DNA of 64,000 bases from NCBI GenBank assembly GCA_030512295.1, contig JAULSR010000006.1, positions 1,612,001 to 1,676,000 of the forward strand. The letters run 5' to 3'. Source of the stretch: Bombardia bombarda (Eukaryota; Ascomycota; Sordariomycetes; Sordariales; Lasiosphaeriaceae). Shown one piece after another: positions 23,879 through 35,924 of the stretch (position 1 is its first letter; each line of letters begins with the position of its first letter). A program made the position numbers and the translations under genes. Under the pieces are notes generated by a model. It ran no database searches and had not been told where the DNA came from. It worked only from the letters and a program-made list of their open reading frames with translations.

Positions 23879-25536
23879 ATGTCAGGAGACGAAGATGCAT
23901 TCCCCGATGAAGCACCCAAACCGCATCCGCCAAACGAGAGGACTAGCCTTTTAGGAAAGCCCCCTTCAATAAACTCCTACGCCACAGACGAAACCGCCCT
24001 CTTCAACCCGTCAGAGACATTTTCTGTCCCCCAATATCAGTTATGGCTGTCCGAAATCTGGTTGCTCACCCGGACCTCGTGCCCCGTGATCCTGGCGTAC
24101 ATGCTGCAGAACTCTCTGCAGACCATCTCCGTACTCATCGTCGGCCGCCTCAGTCCCGAGGCCTTGGCGACGGCAGCCTTCTCGTACATGTTCGCCATGT
24201 CCACGGCCTGGCTCATTGCTCTGGGCGGCACGACCGCCCTCGACACGCTCGCTTCAAGCAGCTTCACCGGCTCCTCTAACAAACATGATCTGGGCATCCT
24301 CCTGCAGCGGGGGCTGGTAATCCTGACCGCCTTCTATGCTGTCGTGGCGGTCATCTGGATCTTTGCCGAGCCCCTATTCCGTGCATTGGGTCAAGAGGAG
24401 TACATATGCGTACAAAGCGCCATGTTCCTTCGCTGCCTCATCCCCGGCGGGCTGGGCTACATTTGGTTCGAGTCAATGAAGAAGTTTCTCCAAGCTCAGG
24501 GTTTGGTGTCCCGTTTTCTTCTTCACTTCACAATACCTGCAAATTCGGCCGGACCGCTGACATGGCAACAGAGATATACCGTCCCGGAACCTACGTCCTC
24601 TTAATCACCTCTCCATTCAACGCCTTCCTCAACTGGCTCTTCGTCCACAAGCTCGGCATGGGCCTCTACGGCGCCCCCCTAGCCACGGGAATCTCCTACT
24701 GGCTCTCCTTCCTCCTCCTCGTCGCCTACGCCGTCTTCGTACGCGGCAGCGAGTGCTGGGGCGGATTCGCGCCGCGCCGCGCAGCCGCGCACGTGTGGCC
24801 CTTTGCGCGCCTCGCCCTGCTGGGCGTCATCCACGTCGGCACCGAGTGGTGGGCGTTTGAGATCGTGGCGCTCGCCGCGGGACGCCTGGGCACTGTCACG
24901 CTCGCGGCGCAGTCCGTCATCATGACGGCGGACCAGATCATCAACACGGTCCCCTTCGGCCTGGGGGTGGCGGCGTCGTCGCGCGTCGGCAACCTGCTGG
25001 GCGCCCGCCGGCCGAAAGAGGCGGCGCGGGCGGCGCACTGCGCGGCCTTGCTCAGCACGGTGGCTGGCGCCTTGATACTGGCTGTGCTGATGGGCACCAA
25101 GGACGTGTTTGGGCGCATCTTTAATGATGATGAGCGCGTGGTGCGTCTTGTGGCCAAGGTGATGCCGTTTGTGGCACTCTTCCAGATCGCGGATGGGCTG
25201 AACGGGTCGTGTGGGGGTGCGCTGCGCGGTATGGGGCGGCAGTGGGTGGGCGCCGTGGTCAATCTGGTTAGCTATTACGGTGGCGCATTGCCCGCGGGCA
25301 TATATCTTGCCTTTCATGGTTGGGGGCTAGAGGGTTTGTGGGTTGGGCAGTGTGTTGCGCTGTATCTCGTGGGTGCGCTCGAGTGGGTGATTTTGGGGAT
25401 GAGTAATTGGGAGAAAGAGGTCAAGCGGGCAATGGATCGTCTCGAAGATGGAGGGATTGGCGATTCCTGCGAAACTAGGGAGGATGATGGTGATAATGAT
25501 GCTGTTGGGAGGCGCGGTGACGGTGAGACGGTGTAG
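23879..25536 (+). CDS. MATE-family multidrug/toxin extrusion transporter
   Basis: Exon 1 is 23879-24500 and exon 2 is 24572-25536; the product has 528 residues. The 71-bp intron starts with an unusual GTTTGG donor, has the branch GCTGAC and ends CAACAG. The cytosolic N-terminus carries the ERTSLLGK motif common in fungal transporters. About 12 membrane segments follow, with MATE signatures: SCPVILAYMLQNSLQTISVL, VGRLSPEALATAAFSYMFA, GGTTALDTLASSSFTGS in the first half, and TVTLAAQSVIMTADQIINTV with PFGLGVAASSRVGNLLGA in the second. The repeat of two six-helix bundles fits an ion-coupled exporter in the plasma or vacuolar membrane; substrates cannot be told from sequence. The spliced junction reads FLQAQ-EIYRPGTYVLLI, as expected for the family, and retention of the intron would end translation early. 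The short acidic C-tail is not conserved in character. Confidence 0.92.
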
Positions 25537-28500
25537 ATATAAGGGAAATTATTTACTGCACTACATTTTTGGGGATGTATGAACTAATTACCATATGCAC
25601 CCTCTACGTCGGTTGGTTTCGGTCGTCAGGTATGAACTCGAATCCTTTCGAGAACCCCTGGTGCTTGGTTTGGGCTCGCATTCATCCTCGTTCTGTTATT
25701 TATTAATTGTCAGGTGCTCAGGTTGCGAGACAACCGACATAAACATCGTTCAGGGGTCGTATTCATAGAACAGTAACTGCAATTATGAAAGCTCTCCGAG
25801 GCCTTGATATAAGTCTGGCAATCACCCCTCGCAAGCCTGTTACTGCCATTCTCATCTAATGGGACTTTTTGACTACTATCAAGTGTGCCGTCATGGCTCG
25901 CACCTTCCGCTATCTGCTGCAGCAAGTACCATCAAGGCATCAACGGCCCCTCTATTAGTAAAGTTTATTTTCTTCACCTCAAATTTCTGGGGGGAACTTG
26001 TCTAATAACAGATCTGTTAGCGCGGGTACAATGACCAACTGTTCGGTGGTAGAAGTGGGTTGTTGCCACACTTGTTGTCCCACGATGAATTTGTTGTTTT
26101 GTTTGAGGTCCCAAAAGACAGAGCTGGCAAACCCGAATTGATATCCGTACGCCTACATATGCGATACAGTACATATAAGAATCTTGGGATATGATTCGTC
26201 TCCTTTTTCGTGACTCGCGCCTGTCACCTCAAGGTGTGCAAGGAAGCGATCCGAGATGACAACTGGTTTCTCTGTCCAGTTGATGCTGCGGAAAGAGACG
26301 CAAGTGCGAGACACATGTTTCATGGGATTCTCAAATACCACCTACGTACGTAGGATATTAGCGAGAAGGCGGCTAGTCCCATCAGTCATCACTTGACCGA
26401 TCATTCAAGGTTCGGGTCCGAAGTTTTTGAAGCACAACCGGCTTGGTTGGCCGTGGATTGACGGTCAAGGGGTACCCGTTAGGGGGAACGGAAACGTGAT
26501 TGGCTGCAATTGGCGCCAGAACGGTGAGCTGGCAGCTCCGATGGAACCACCACCTGGGATAAACTGCACAGCACCATCGAACCTACACTCAGGCGATAGA
26601 AGGCGGGAGGGACAGCAAGAGCGGTGGAGCAAAAGTTGGCCGTGCGTGTGCATTCATTCCATTCTTTTGTTCGCCTGTTCGTTGTTTGCCTGTCCAGGGA
26701 AGAAATCCAATTGGAGGTGCGAAAGAGGGAAAGAAGGACCAAAGTGTCTGTCTAGAGCCATCTATCGTGTGGGGGAGCTTCTCTTGATAAGCCAGTCGAA
26801 GAGCTGATTGTGGCCAATCAGGAGTGCAGCCAGCTGCAGAAGGCTGACGTACTCCAATGGATGGGAAAGGCAAGAGAGCGCAGGCCCGCAGTGCTGGCGA
26901 GTTCTCTGGCCTTGTCGTGCATGCATGAGCTCGTTCTCGGCCTGATTCGTTGCTGGTCGTCTTTTCAGACAAACGAGGCGGATCGCTGCAAGTGCCAATT
27001 GACTGGCTGGGTATGTGCAGTGCATGGGACAAGAAGACAGAACTGGCATAGGACGAAGAGAAGGGACGATTGACGATTAATGGTAGACTCACAATCCATA
27101 GGTCTTACCAAGGCCCATAGCCTCCTTCCTACCTTAACCTCGCCAACGAGGTATCCCATTCCCACCACCCACGCACGGGGCACCATCCATCTTGACAGCC
27201 GCCATTGGATGATGGGAGTTGGGCAGAAACGCATGCGATGGCGAGCGAGCTCTTTCCCATTGACACTGGCAGGGCTAAGTATGGAGAAAGAGCAATCCTA
27301 GGAAGGAGGGTTGTCGTCGTCCCAAGACAAGGGCAGGTGTAATTCGGGCAAATTGCCGACTGTGCTTGCCCTGCGCAACACCATTGGGTGGCCTCAGAGG
27401 GAAGGAACCCTCCTGGACAAGCAGGTCGGTGATGAGGGGGAAATGGAACACTGCACTACGGCATTGAGGCCGTATTTCTGCAGCTAGCAGCACACTTGAG
27501 TTAGGTAAGAACGGGCTACAAGGATGAGATAGATGGATGGGCCCTTTCCATGACTGCCATGGCGTCTGCTACAGCAAACCAGACACGGCAATCAATCAGC
27601 TCATCCCGGGATCCCACTATCAGAACACGATGGCAGCAGGTATGGATTTCGTGTACATACTTCTACATGGTGCGAGGGAAGGGACGGCCTGGCGGTTGGG
27701 GTCAGGAAGGGGGCTGCTGATATGGAAAAATGTGCCTGGCCTGGTATGCGAGGTCAGAAGATGGGAACACGGAACACGGGGGAAGGAGAGATGCGCATGG
27801 AGGGGAAAGAGCGCCCCGAGAGCGCCCATCGCCCGTCGTCTGTCGCCCGCCCATCGATGGTCGCAGCTTCTCGATGGATGGACAGGCCAGACCACCTTGG
27901 CCGGCGACCCACATAATTGGGCGGGCTTGTGCGCCAGTGGTCTGGCAGCGTTTTTGGGGGTGTCTGGCAGCGTCCGACTGGCTGAGAGCTGCTGTGCCAG
28001 CCCCGCTTCTGGGCTCGAGTCCTCCCACCATTTCCAGGTTCCTCGTCTGGTCGCGCAAAAGCAAAGCCGAACGACGGAACCTGGAAGCTCCTCTCTTGTC
28101 TCTGCCTGCCCACTGGCTCGAGCCAATCCTACCATTAGCAATTCACCGCCCTGCCACGAGGCTAATTCAGAGCCGAGTGGTCCTTTTCCAGCTCAGCACA
28201 GCCTTACCTACCCTTCTGCACCCACCATGTCTCCGGCTGTCGCTTCTGGCTCTGCTCTGCTCTAGGTCGAGGCAGTTACCCTCAAGTTGTAACAAGCGGT
28301 CTCACCTCGCCTTCCCGATCCCCCCATTCCTTTTTTCCCCCTTTCGCCTTCAGCACAACATCCCATTCGACTGCCTTACTAGATACAGCCCACCAACCAA
28401 CACCAACACCAATACCAACAGCAATAACACCAACAAGCACTACAGCAGTATATACAGTACTTCCAAGCACGGCCTATTCGACCTTACCTCACCTCGACCT

Positions 28501-28617
28501 ATTGTAACCCCGCTCGTGCATTCCTTCCCTCCTCTCTTCATCGGCCAATTTCAATTCTTCGATCCCTGGTTCTCGTCCTCACAGAAGCTGTCTGTGGTGG
28601 TAACTACCTAGGTAGCC
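25537..28617. other. 3.1-kb region, including the leader of the caspase-like gene
   Basis: No gene is recognised. From about 27700 to 28617 the plus strand is CT- and CA-rich and resembles a long leader; overlapping open frames of up to 293 codons end just before the ATG at 28618 but have no domain or fungal protein character. A perfect palindrome CTACCTAGGTAG sits at 28604-28615, two bases before that ATG. Confidence 0.45.
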
Positions 28618-31347
28618 ATGGAACCCTCCTCAAAACGGAGGAGACTCGCCCCTAAGGTCCCTGACCTACCACCACCTGCCGCCCAGCCCACGACCCCTTC
28701 AGTGCAGCCTCAAGCTCAACCACAAGCCCAACCACCAGCGCAATCTTTCCCACCGGAACAGGTGAGTTAGTCGCTGTTGCCATCGTCGCGGCTTTGAAAC
28801 TCACCGATTGGGTTGCAGCATCCTCCACAACAGTACCCACCGTTTCCCGAAGCCATTGCCCCTCTGCCCGAGCGCCACGACTTCGAAGCATTCGCAAGAC
28901 ACCTGCAGGATGCCGCCCTGCACATCTACCAGCAGACCCTGAAGTCGCCGCACACCAACGTGTCGGTCTTGCTGTTGCGATGGGAGGAGGATACGTCGGT
29001 AGAGCAGGACCTGCTGGCCCTCGACAAGGTGTTTCGGGAGCAGTACTACTATCACACCGATAAGTGGGCCATACCTACTGTGCCTAATCCCAGCATCAAG
29101 CTAGGCGTTCAGATGGCTTCTTTCCTGGAGAATGCTCGTCCCGACCACCTGTTGATCGTTTACTATGCTGGCCATGGCTATGTCGGGTCAGACAACCAGC
29201 TTTACTGGGCCAGGTAAGTCGCCAGACTAAAATCGCTCATGCCAAATCACGAGAGCCAATGCTAACATGATGTATGTAGTAATACACGCGATGATGCTGC
29301 AAAGTTAAAATGGGATGGCGTCCGCTGTCTGTTTGAGGATGCACAATCCGAGATTTTTCTCCTCCTTGACACCTGTGCTGTTGATGACGCGCCCAAATCT
29401 GGTAGTCACGGCGCGAAGCAAGCCATAGCTGCTTACACGCCAGACCAAGTAACGAGGGAGACTGGACCTCGCTCTTTCACAGCTAGGCTTACCGAAACCC
29501 TGCTCAGGCTCAGTACCCCCAGTGCTCGGCCGACACCGTTCAGCGTGCAGAGGCTCTGGAAGGAGCTCAATGATACGCGACAACAAGAAATCGCCCAAGC
29601 ACTTACAAGGCTGTCAAATGGAGCAAACAAACCCATTATAGCCCCTGACAAGGAACCCGTATTTTTCACTTTAACGCCTGCCAAGGGCCAAGGAATAATT
29701 CTGGTGCCATTGGAATCCAAGGCCTCGCAGCTTCAGTCGCCTCCTCAGTCTGCTGACACAGAAACCCCAAACTGGAAAACCAGCCGCGAAGACAGACCAC
29801 TTAATCCGGAAGAGGTGGTTGATCTAACCTTTGATGGGTCCAGGGTACTGGTGTGCACAACTTTTGTGGGGGAGGCAAGTCCCGACATGGGCTTCTTCAA
29901 CCAGTGGCTCGACAACACCCCTCCCATGGCATCCAAGATCACCGTTGAGGGCATGTTCTTGGGTCCTCCCACCATGCTTCTGATTTCAATGCCACATGAG
30001 ATTTGGAACATTGTACAGCATGACAAAGTCTGCTGCTTTCTGGGGTATATCAACTCCCATAACATGATACACCTGTATCAGAGGCTTGTCAGCTCCGCCT
30101 CCAGCAATCTGCAAACCTCTAAGGAAGTTCAAGATGGCCGTATCTTGCTAGAGGCGCGTGAGGTAGCCGCCAGTAGCCCACCCATAAGTCGCCGTGAACA
30201 GACGGGCCATTTCACCCCCATTCAAGCTGAGGCTCAAAGGCGTCCAGAAAGTCACCGTGCTCAGGGTCCAGCATCCCATGAATCTACATCTCTGACCCAA
30301 ACTAGTCCAAGCCAACCGCCTGTCGTCGAGCCAAAGGATGAGGTTGAGGATTCTGCAGAAATGCAAGAAGCAGCAGAACAGTTAAAGGCATTGAGCCACG
30401 TCCGACACATGAGCGATGATACTCCATCTACATTAGACCGCCAAGCTACGCGGGTGGGAGACAGCATTGCCGTCAGGCATGTAGACGACCCCGGCTCATC
30501 TCCCGAAGGGAATGAGTCTTTCGTCGAAGCTCGTCACGGTGGCGACCACGGTACTCCATCCGCAAAGCCAAGGGCCAGGAGGCCTCTACAGAAACAAGCC
30601 CCAAGGCAGGAAACTCGATGCACCCACTGTAGCCATGCGCCATTTAAGGACTCGTCTTCACTCCGCAAACACATTGCAGCTGCGCACACTCGGCCTTTCC
30701 CTTGCGCTTTCTCGTTTGCTGGATGCACAAGTACGTTTGGGTCCAAGAATGAGTGGAAACGACACATAGCCTCCCAACATCTGTGTTTGCAATACTATCG
30801 ATGCTCGTCTTGTCCACAGGGCAATGTGGACGGCAAGGGAAATGAATTTAATCGCAAGGACTTGTTTACCCAACACTTGCGCCGCATGCATGCACCCTTC
30901 ACCATCAAAAAGTCTATCGCCAAAGGGGATACCAAATTGCAGGCGGAGTGGGAATCTCATGTTAAAGAGATGCAGACGTCATGTCTTGTAACGAGGAGAC
31001 AGCCGCCGCAACGATCGGCCTGTCCGAAGCAGGACTGCCAGAGCGTCTTTGAGGGCCCAGGGTCGTGGGACGAGTGGACGGAACATGTCGGCCGGCATAT
31101 GGAGAAGGGCGATGCGCAGAAAATGAATGTGGACCGTCTTTTGGCAGCCTGGGCTCTTGATGAAGGGATCATCGAACGCCAGGAAGATAGCGAATACAAA
31201 CTGACCTCTGGAAACGGCCTGGGGTCAGCTGAGCGCGAGGTAAACCACAGCTCGTTCCTCTCAGAACTTGGAAAGCGAGAGGATGACGATCCATCCATAA
31301 CCGTTGCTCTATCGGCTCCTGCGTCTGACACGATGGACGTAGACTGA
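28618..31347 (+). CDS. Caspase-like domain fused to C2H2 zinc fingers
   Basis: Three exons: 28618-28761, 28819-29213 and 29280-31347, giving 868 residues; introns of 57 and 66 bp have GTGAGT and GTAAGT donors. The N-terminus has a basic patch (SSKRRRL, a possible nuclear signal) and a Pro/Gln-rich linker. Residues about 60-230 form a caspase-like (clan CD) domain: LIVYYAGHGYVG with catalytic His167 and EIFLLLDTCAVDD with catalytic Cys212, both present. A Ser-, Pro- and Glu-rich linker follows. Residues about 627-720 hold C2H2-type fingers: CTHCSHAPF with SSLRKHIAAAH, CAFSFAGCTSTFG with EWKRHIASQH, and YRCSSC with DLFTQHLRRMH. A last CPKQDC with HVGRH occurs near residue 760. Metacaspases in fungi are usually Pro/Gln-rich with the protease alone; joining to zinc fingers suggests a nuclear or nucleic-acid-linked protease or a cell-death/incompatibility-type sensor (inference). 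The substrate is unknown. Confidence 0.85.
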
Positions 31348-33752
31348 TGACCATGGGAAATCTGGAAGTCAAAAGCGACGAAGCCAGGCCTAACCAAAAG
31401 GAACCTGGAGATGTTGGATCTGCTGCTTTTCAACTGTGCATAAGTACACATAAAGCGGGAATGCTGGAGGGGCGGTGGAGCTGGGAGCGAAATCATACGT
31501 TACGACATATATCACGACAGCATCTGGAATAGCTGTTTACGGCGGTGAAATGAGACGGCTCGTTCGAGCAGCGGCGGGCGCATTTTAGTGGTCAAATTTT
31601 CATGAAAGGTATTTTGGGAGTCATTCTTTGGGGAAAGCTTGTGGCTTCTTTCCTTTCACATTGAGGTGGTCGGGCTTTTTTTTAGTGTATGAGGAGACTT
31701 ACAAACCATGACATGGCTGATTGGGCCGATCCTTTGATGTCCCAATTATGGAGAGCATATGCTACATCTGACACGGCGTTTTGGAGTAAGGAGTCTCCAT
31801 ATTCAAGTTGCTCTAAATGAGAGTATTTGGGAATCATAACAATTTATTGAGTCGAAAACCTTACACAGAATGACTAACATTGTTATATGTGTATCATATG
31901 TTCCTCATACAGATGTAGGTAGAAATGTGAGGGGGCGCGTTATGGCTTTGAAGACAAGACTGTAGTAGTTATTGTTTGTCGCAGCTTGAATAGGGGTAGC
32001 AGTGCGAAGTAGCAAAGGTATGATGATGAAAAAAGGGGCTCAAGGGGACTAACAAGGTAGAGAAAGTGGGTCACACAAGCTGTTAGCCTTGAGCACTACG
32101 TACTTTCATCGGCGGCCATATCTTGCTTGATCTCATGATTCTTGCCTTTCACCTGTTTTCGGGCGAGCAAACGATTGTGTTTAACTGTGTTTGGATGTAG
32201 AAGGTATATAGATATATATGTGGCCAAAAGCCAGGATGTAGGCTGAAGAATTCCAAGGTAGTAATAAGTAAACAGACAGACCTCACTATTCGCCTTGCCT
32301 TGCCTTGCCTTTCCTGCCCGAATTTGTCCAATAAAACGCCATTCGCTGTGTGAATATGCTGTTGGAAAAAGATCAACGGTTTCCTTCCTTCCCTTTCCTC
32401 AGTTGATCAACCAGCCAACCAGTCAACCAGTTGGGTTTTTCCCTCCCATCTGAAGCTTTCTCTCCTCGCACAACGAACTCTCTCCGTTTCAACACCACTC
32501 TTTCCCATCCACCGTCTGTTTTGCTTTTGTCCAAATCCCCCTTTGGAGAGAGATAATGAAGAACTCGTAGTGTTTGCGAAGAAGGGGGACCGTGGAAGAT
32601 GCCGATCGATGGTTCTCCATAAAAATGATATAAAAAGCCCCGGTGTGGTTTGGAAAGGGGAAAAAAGCGGGTGATTGGGTGGCTGGATGTTTGGAGAAAG
32701 GAGGAAGATAATAAAGCAAGTAACATGTGGTCCAAGCAAGAAAAAAGAAGAGAGGAAAACAAGCAAAAGAACAAATAGAAAAGACTAAGTAATGTAGAAT
32801 AAGAAGAATAAAAATAAAATAAAATACGGCGGCGAGATCTCCTTTTTTCGCTCTCGCTTATTCCAGGCCAGACCAGACTAGGATGGAATCGCAAAGGGCG
32901 ACGACGATAAACGCCTGCTGTGTGTCTGTGTGCTTCCCTCTTTGCATCCACCGCTCTCCCACCCGTCCGCGCTGGTTAACCCTTCTTGGGGGAAAACAGC
33001 GAAGCTGAATAGAGCAACAAGTAATACAAGTGAAAAAGAAGAGTAGAAAAAAGGTATTCATCGTTTGGTATTTGGATGGGCCAGCGGGCAACACAGCTGT
33101 CTCTCTCTCTCTCTCTTCCTTCAATTCTTCCTTCAGTTATCCATTCATCTCGGCAGTTTCTTTGACTGCGATCCGTTCACCCTTTCACAACCGCAACCAC
33201 AGTCACAGCCGCTCGCTCCCTTGCACCCTCCTGCTCTCATCATTGCTTTCTTCGCCCGTCTTTTCACCATGTCTCTCTCTCTCTCTCTCTGTTTCGTTCC
33301 TTCCAACCTCTGCCTCTGCCTCTGCCTCGAGTCTCTGGGTATCTTTGTCGTATCTTTCCCATCCTCTTTCTAACTCCTCCCTCTCTCGTCCTCCGAACGA
33401 ATTTCCATCCTCGCACATGTTCCTCCTTCATTCCCACTGCCACCGATCACCGATCACCGACCCCCATATCGTCCATATATGCAGACACGCGGTACAGCGG
33501 GATTATCCGGTTTCCTCTTTTCCCAGATAGACCTTCCGCATGCCTCATTAGTAGTAGTAGGAGGCAGGTCAATACCCTGCCTTATCTGCCTTAGGCGGTT
33601 TCGCTACCCAGCATGCTTATATGCTTGCTTCCTGGTCGGTCTGTCTGTCTCAGGCAACTGACCTGACAGCCCTGTGGCGAAATAAATGACCATAGCGAGC
33701 AAACTTTATAAAGCCCATATCCTCATTTTCCCATCGAGTTTCGACCAGTAAA
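31348..33752. other. Intergenic region, convergent gene ends
   Basis: The 3' flanks of the caspase-like gene (plus) and the ICE2 gene (minus) face each other. It is AT-rich around 31600-32400, with a CCTTG run at about 32293-32310 and CT runs at 33101-33116 and 33272-33290. Open frames near 32400-33500 are low-complexity pyrimidine or Ser/Leu translations and are not credible genes. Confidence 0.5.
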
Positions 33753-35166
33753 TCAGTCAGTCTTCCAATGCAACCCCTCGTCGCCGTCACCACCCAGATA
33801 CAGCTCGATCGCATACAAGCCCATAGTAGCGGCAATGTTGATCCACCGCCAGGGGTTGCCGCCAGCATCTCCGGCGCGCAGGGTCCACCCGACGTCGTCG
33901 CCGTTGTTGGAGACGCTGAAATGTTGCAACAGCAAACTGGTGTAGACCGCAATCAGCATGCTGGGCGAGAACCAGCTCAAAAAGCCCAGCAGACGGTTCG
34001 CGCCGTCGGCGCCATCCTCGAGACTCGGCTCCTCCATGATGGCCTTGGCGCCCAGCTCCCGCACGGCGGGTATAATCCTCGTGGCGCAGTAAAATACAAT
34101 TATCCTGTACGTCAGCGAGATGATGACGCTGGGGGTGATGGTCTGGAACGCGGCGTAGAGGAACTGCAGGGACGAGTGGACGGCCTCGGGGAGGGCGCTG
34201 AGCATGTGGATAAGGGTCGAGTAGGAGGCCATGATTATCGGGGGTAAGGGCGGGAACTCGGGCTGGTTGGCGGCGTCGGCTGCGGCCTGCGCTGCTGCGG
34301 CGGCGGCCGAGTTGGGCTGGTAGTCGGTGAAGATCTGGTAGACGCAGAGGACGATGTATGCGAAGAGCAGGGAGGACTCGACGGGGTTGCCGCGGCCTGA
34401 GCCGATGCCAAAGGCGCACAGGAAGACGGCCGAGGTCATGGTAACGCCGATGAGGGCAGCATCGAGATTGCTGACTTGGGGGAAGCGAGCGACGCGCCAG
34501 AGGAAGTAGACGGCCGAGGAGATGATGGAGCCGGAGAAGACGAGGAGGATGATCTGTGAGGGGCGCACATGAGTAAAGAGAGTGGTTTGAGGGGGGGTTT
34601 TTGAAGAGGGAAGGAAGAAGACTCACCACCCAGGTATCACTCCTCCCGCGATTCACCAACCATCTTGTAATTTGTCCAGCAGCCTGAATAACCAGCAGAC
34701 TGCAGAACCCCTCAAGCAACTGGAAGAAGGGGCTCGAGTAGCTCAGCGTCCTGTCCCAGCCGCCCAGGGCGACGGTCTCGATGACGCCCTCGGAGCCAAA
34801 CAACCACTCGCCCCATGTGCTCGTGGCCTGGTGGCGCGATGTGACCTGGGAGAGGGTGCGCGAGACCCAGCCACCGGCGGCGTTCGTGTCGGCGGCGTCG
34901 ACCGAGAAGCGGTTCAGGGCCCAGATGAGCAGGGTGGGGATGACGATCCACTGCGAGAGGCCGAGGAGGGCGGTGAAGAACCAGCGGACGCGCGAGCGGT
35001 CGGGGGTCAGCAGCTTGCTCGCGCTGTAGACAAAGTAGAAGAGGAAGAGCGAGAGCGAGTAGCCCAGGCCGGCATCGCGGCCGCCGACGTCGAAGGCGAT
35101 GGGCACCGAGAGCACGATGCTCAGCAGGAAGATGGCGCTCGAGCAGGCGTTGATGAACCACCACAT
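33753..35166 (-). CDS. ICE2-family ER membrane protein
   Basis: Exon 1 is 35166-34627 and exon 2 is 34553-33753; the 73-bp intron has a GTGAGT donor and CCTCACAG acceptor in phase 0, giving 446 residues. About ten hydrophobic segments are seen, starting with the N-terminal MWWFINACSSAIFLLSIVLS and DVGGRDAGLGYSLSLFLFYF. The family end is clear: NRLLGFLSWFSPSMLIAVYT and the terminal HWKTD. In yeast, Ice2 helps maintain and inherit cortical ER and links ER membrane growth to lipid supply; the same role here is by family. An Ala-rich stretch (SAAAAAAQAAADAANQ) forms a long loop in the second half. The upstream sequence of this gene carries AGTC and GTGCA tandem repeats. Confidence 0.88.
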
Positions 35167-35355
35167 GATTGCGGCCGGGGACGCCCGCTGCTGCCGCCTC
35201 TTCTATCGAGAGTGCGCCGTGGTGGTGGTGTTGGTTTTCGTTGTGGTGGGAGGCCTTTTGCTGCTGTTGTTTGGCGTTGGAGCTGGAGCTGGTGCTTTGG
35301 TGTTGCGGGGTGTGTGTTGCGTGTGTGGCGTGTGTGTGGAACAGGCGGTCAGTCA

Positions 35356-35387
35356 AGTCAGTCAGTCAGTCAGTCAGTCAGTCAGTC
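35356..35387. repeat. (AGTC)8 microsatellite
   Basis: Eight perfect AGTC units about 190 bp upstream of the ICE2 start, probably within its leader or core promoter; imperfect units extend to 35349. Confidence 0.95.
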
Positions 35388-35890
35388 GGCACTCGGCAGG
35401 TGGCAGCTGGAGGTGAGCTTTCGGACAACGGGCGACGTCGTCGGTTCGTAATTCGCGGTTTACGATCCACGATAGTTCAGTCGGCAGAGCGGCTCGGTCG
35501 GTAGGTTGTGGGTCGCTTCTCGTAAGATTCGCAATTGAGAAAATAAGTTGCAGCAGCATTTGGCGACATCAATTTGCGTGCGGCCTATGGATGATGGATC
35601 CCGTGTCTTGATGTGTCAAGCTGCGCTTTCCCTTCTTCGGAGCAAGGCGAGGGCAAGAGGGGACTGACTGCGATCCGTAAATCACAAAATGCCAAAATGG
35701 GGGTTGGTCGGATCTGCCTAGAGAGCGACCGTTGATGCTCGATTTCCCTCTTTTTTTTTTTAACCTTTTTCGCCGTCAAGAGATCCACCGTGTCCCAAAA
35801 CAACCCATGTCTTGATTGTCTTGGCTAGGTACCTACCTAGGCTAGAGGGCGACCTTGGCTCAGCTTGGTTGGGCGCGTGCAGTTGAGGTG

Positions 35891-35924
35891 GTGCAGTGCA
35901 GTGCAGTGCAGTGCAGTGCAGTGC
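35891..35924. repeat. (GTGCA)6-7 minisatellite
   Basis: Six full GTGCA units plus four bases, about 730 bp upstream of ICE2. Confidence 0.95.

Noticed and set aside
27730..28611. 293-codon open frame ending just before the caspase-like ATG
   Set aside because: No recognisable domain, overlapping frames on both strands and a pyrimidine-rich composition; most likely leader sequence.
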